64,000 nucleotides of DNA, taken from the NCBI RefSeq assembly GCF_913061305.1, contig NZ_CAJXST010000006.1, forward strand, positions 124,001-188,000. The letters are read 5' to 3'. Shown here piece by piece: positions 60,597-64,000 of this stretch; positions within the stretch are counted from its first letter, which is position 1; each line of letters begins with the position of its first letter. The translations under genes were made by a program, and so were the position numbers. This stretch comes from an uncultured Porticoccus sp. Its GTDB lineage: Bacteria; Pseudomonadota; Gammaproteobacteria; Pseudomonadales; Porticoccaceae. Under the pieces are notes generated by a model that saw nothing but the letters and a program-made list of their open reading frames with translations, was not told where the DNA came from and did not search any database.

Positions 60597-62096
60597 ATGA
60601 TGGGATCTACCGCTTCTCACCCCAAACTCAGGGGACACCTGCTCGGGGTACTGTTAGGCGCTGCGTTGCCACTATCACTGGCTCCCTGGAACTGGTGGCC
60701 AATCGGCCTGATGTCTGTTGCCGGCCTGGTTGTTCTGCTCAAGGGGTTGCGCCCGGTTGACTGCTTCTGGCGCACCTTCTGGTTCGGACTCGGCATGTTT
60801 GGTGTCGGGGTTTCCTGGGTCTTCATCAGCATCCACGACCATGGTCACGCATCCATACCCCTCGCCCTGTTTCTGACATCCCTGTTTGTGATTCTGCTGG
60901 CCGTACTTTTTGCCCTGCCATTTATGCTATACGGCACAGGGTTAAACCGTACGGCGGGCACCATGGCCCTCGCCTTTCCCAGTATCTGGGTTTTGGGAGA
61001 ATGGACTCGCAGCTGGTTATTTAGCGGCTTCCCATGGATGTATCTCGGCTATGGCCACATTGACACCTGGCTGGCGGGGTGGGCACCCATCACCGGGGTG
61101 CTGGGGATCAGCTGGCTTTGCGCATTATCCAGCACTGCGATCGGCATCGCTGCCATCACCAGAAAACCCTTTGTGCTCGGTAATGTCGCATTGCTGGCGG
61201 CAGTGGGCTGGGCAAGCGGCTGGCATCTACAGTCTGCGCAATGGACTACTGCCGCAGGCGACCCACTGCGCATTGGCATCATGCAGCCCGCGCTCCCCGT
61301 CGCCGCAAAGTGGGACAGTACACAGCTTGCCGCTATTCTCGAGCAGAATCGCCTGACCACCCGTGAATTACTTGGCAACGATTTGGTGATCTGGCCAGAA
61401 TCCGCGGTGCCGACTCTGGAAGAGCGGGTAAAACCCTTTCTTGCCGCAATGGCAAAAAGTGCGCTGGATACCAATACCGCCCTGCTCACGGGAATTCCCA
61501 CGCGCAATTCAACCACACGGCAGTACCACAATTCCGTGATGGCTCTCGGCACAGCAAGCGGCATTTACCACAAACAACACCTGGTACCCTTTGGTGAATA
61601 TGTGCCTTTTGAGCGCTGGCTTGGCGGAACAATGGCCTTTTTGAACCTGCCGATGTCGATCTTCAGCCCCGGGCCTGTTCAACAGGAACCGATCCATGCC
61701 AACGGTTTCAGCATTGGCACAGCCATTTGCTACGAAATTGTTTTTCCTGACCTGGTGGCAGCTACTGCCAACCGTTCAAACCTGCTTCTGACTGTCAGCA
61801 ACGATAGCTGGTTCGGCCGCTCCATCGGTCCAAAACAGCACTTTCAGATGGCCAGAATGCGGGCGGCAGAAAACCGCAAACCGCTGATTCGCGCCACCAA
61901 TGATGGCATTACTGCCCTGATCAACCATCATGGCAAGGTCGTCGCTACGATACCCCCTTTCATTCGCAGCACCCTCACAGGCCAACTGACGCCCTATCGA
62001 GGCCAGACACCCTTCGGCCAATGGGGCTCAAACCCGATCTTGCTGTTCTCGCTGATCATGCTGTTTGCCGCTTTCTGGAAATCCCGGGCCGACTGA
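60597..62096 (+). CDS. lnt: Lnt, apolipoprotein N-acyltransferase
   Basis: 499 residues. Six to seven N-terminal membrane segments are followed by a periplasmic nitrilase-fold domain and a final C-terminal span. Catalytic elements: glutamate in DLVIWPESAVPT, lysine in IYHKQHLVPFGEYVPFE, and cysteine in IGTAICYEIVFPD. The enzyme transfers the third acyl chain to lipoprotein N-termini in the inner membrane. It starts with ATG-ATG, 30 bases after corC. Normal length. Essential in most Gammaproteobacteria; last gene before leuS. Confidence 0.95.
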   Translation: MMGSTASHPKLRGHLLGVLLGAALPLSLAPWNWWPIGLMSVAGLVVLLKGLRPVDCFWRTFWFGLGMFGVGVSWVFISIHDHGHASIPLALFLTSLFVILLAVLFALPFMLYGTGLNRTAGTMALAFPSIWVLGEWTRSWLFSGFPWMYLGYGHIDTWLAGWAPITGVLGISWLCALSSTAIGIAAITRKPFVLGNVALLAAVGWASGWHLQSAQWTTAAGDPLRIGIMQPALPVAAKWDSTQLAAILEQNRLTTRELLGNDLVIWPESAVPTLEERVKPFLAAMAKSALDTNTALLTGIPTRNSTTRQYHNSVMALGTASGIYHKQHLVPFGEYVPFERWLGGTMAFLNLPMSIFSPGPVQQEPIHANGFSIGTAICYEIVFPDLVAATANRSNLLLTVSNDSWFGRSIGPKQHFQMARMRAAENRKPLIRATNDGITALINHHGKVVATIPPFIRSTLTGQLTPYRGQTPFGQWGSNPILLFSLIMLFAAFWKSRAD

Positions 62097-62170
62097 CGCA
62101 AACCTCACCAACCGGAGCAGTGGACCGCCAATAGTCACATCGCGGGCTGTGTCTGACCCTTCCTTTAGCC

Positions 62171-62176
62171 TATAAT
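62171..62176 (+). promoter_or_regulatory. Probable -10 box for leuS
   Basis: A perfect TATAAT 47 bases before the leuS ATG in the 127-base gap after lnt. The expected -35 region is poor, so the promoter is tentative. Confidence 0.4.
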
Positions 62177-62196
62177 TGGCGGCTTTTCTGGCCTAA

Positions 62197-64000
<1,804 letters not shown>

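Overview
The window looks like chromosomal DNA of a gammaproteobacterium of moderate GC content. The right end (56.7-64.0 kb) has the order miaB - ybeZ - ybeY - corC/ybeX - lnt - leuS, which is housekeeping backbone typical of Gammaproteobacteria. Most of the rest (1-54.8 kb) is one large exopolysaccharide and protein-sorting locus of the exosortase A (XrtA, formerly EpsH) / PEP-CTERM type. No rRNA, tRNA, CRISPR array, insertion sequence or phage gene was seen.

Layout. 1-3.5 kb (+): two exosortase-A-associated hydrolases and an asparagine-synthetase-like protein that lacks the glutaminase cysteine. 3.5-9.3 kb (-): a five-gene operon with a polysaccharide deacetylase, two ATP-grasp proteins and two paralogous QueC-like PP-loop proteins. 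9.4-11.1 kb: a TPR protein and a second deacetylase, convergent. 11.4-17.3 kb (+): flippase, sulfotransferase, pyruvyl transferase, an ATP-grasp/tyrosine-phosphatase fusion and an esterase. 17.4-22.0 kb (-): an hflK-hflC pair and a secreted two-haem beta-propeller protein. 22.1-41.9 kb (-): the core XrtA operon of sixteen genes, many overlapping by 1-4 bases: export lipoprotein, chain-length regulator, tyrosine autokinase, outer-membrane protein, WecB epimerase, deacetylase, FemAB-like protein, glycosyltransferases, XrtA, amidotransferase, acyl-activating protein and O-glycosylation ligase. 42.4-43.8 kb (+): the initiating undecaprenyl-phosphate sugar transferase. 43.8-47.3 kb (-): the PrsK/PrsR two-component system, PrsR being an NtrC-type sigma-54 activator. 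47.6-49.9 kb (+): UDP-HexNAc 4-epimerase and dehydrogenase, which supply a HexNAc uronic acid. 50.1-53.2 kb (+): a compact four-gene cassette. 53.6-54.8 kb (+): the XrtA-associated ATPase.

How it fits together. Sugar nucleotides (UDP-ManNAc from WecB, UDP-HexNAcA from the 47-50 kb pair) feed a Wzx/Wzy/Wzz-like pathway: the initiating transferase, several glycosyltransferases, flippase, O-ligase, chain-length regulator with autokinase, and export protein. Deacetylases, sulfotransferase, pyruvyl transferase, amidotransferases, ATP-grasp and PP-loop enzymes would decorate the product. XrtA would process PEP-CTERM proteins, but none is encoded here. PrsK/PrsR would switch parts of this on through sigma-54.

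The most unusual part is the 50.1-53.2 kb cassette: a small six-cysteine protein with a Tat signal, a PqqD-like protein, an HPr-kinase-related kinase and a nucleotidyltransferase-fold protein. It has a near-consensus -24/-12 promoter, and a strong hairpin holds the start codon of the second gene in its apex. This resembles a modified-peptide (RiPP-like) system under exosortase-locus control. The 3.5-9.3 kb PP-loop/ATP-grasp operon is the second candidate for undescribed chemistry. All family assignments come from reading motifs and recalled family features; no search was run.
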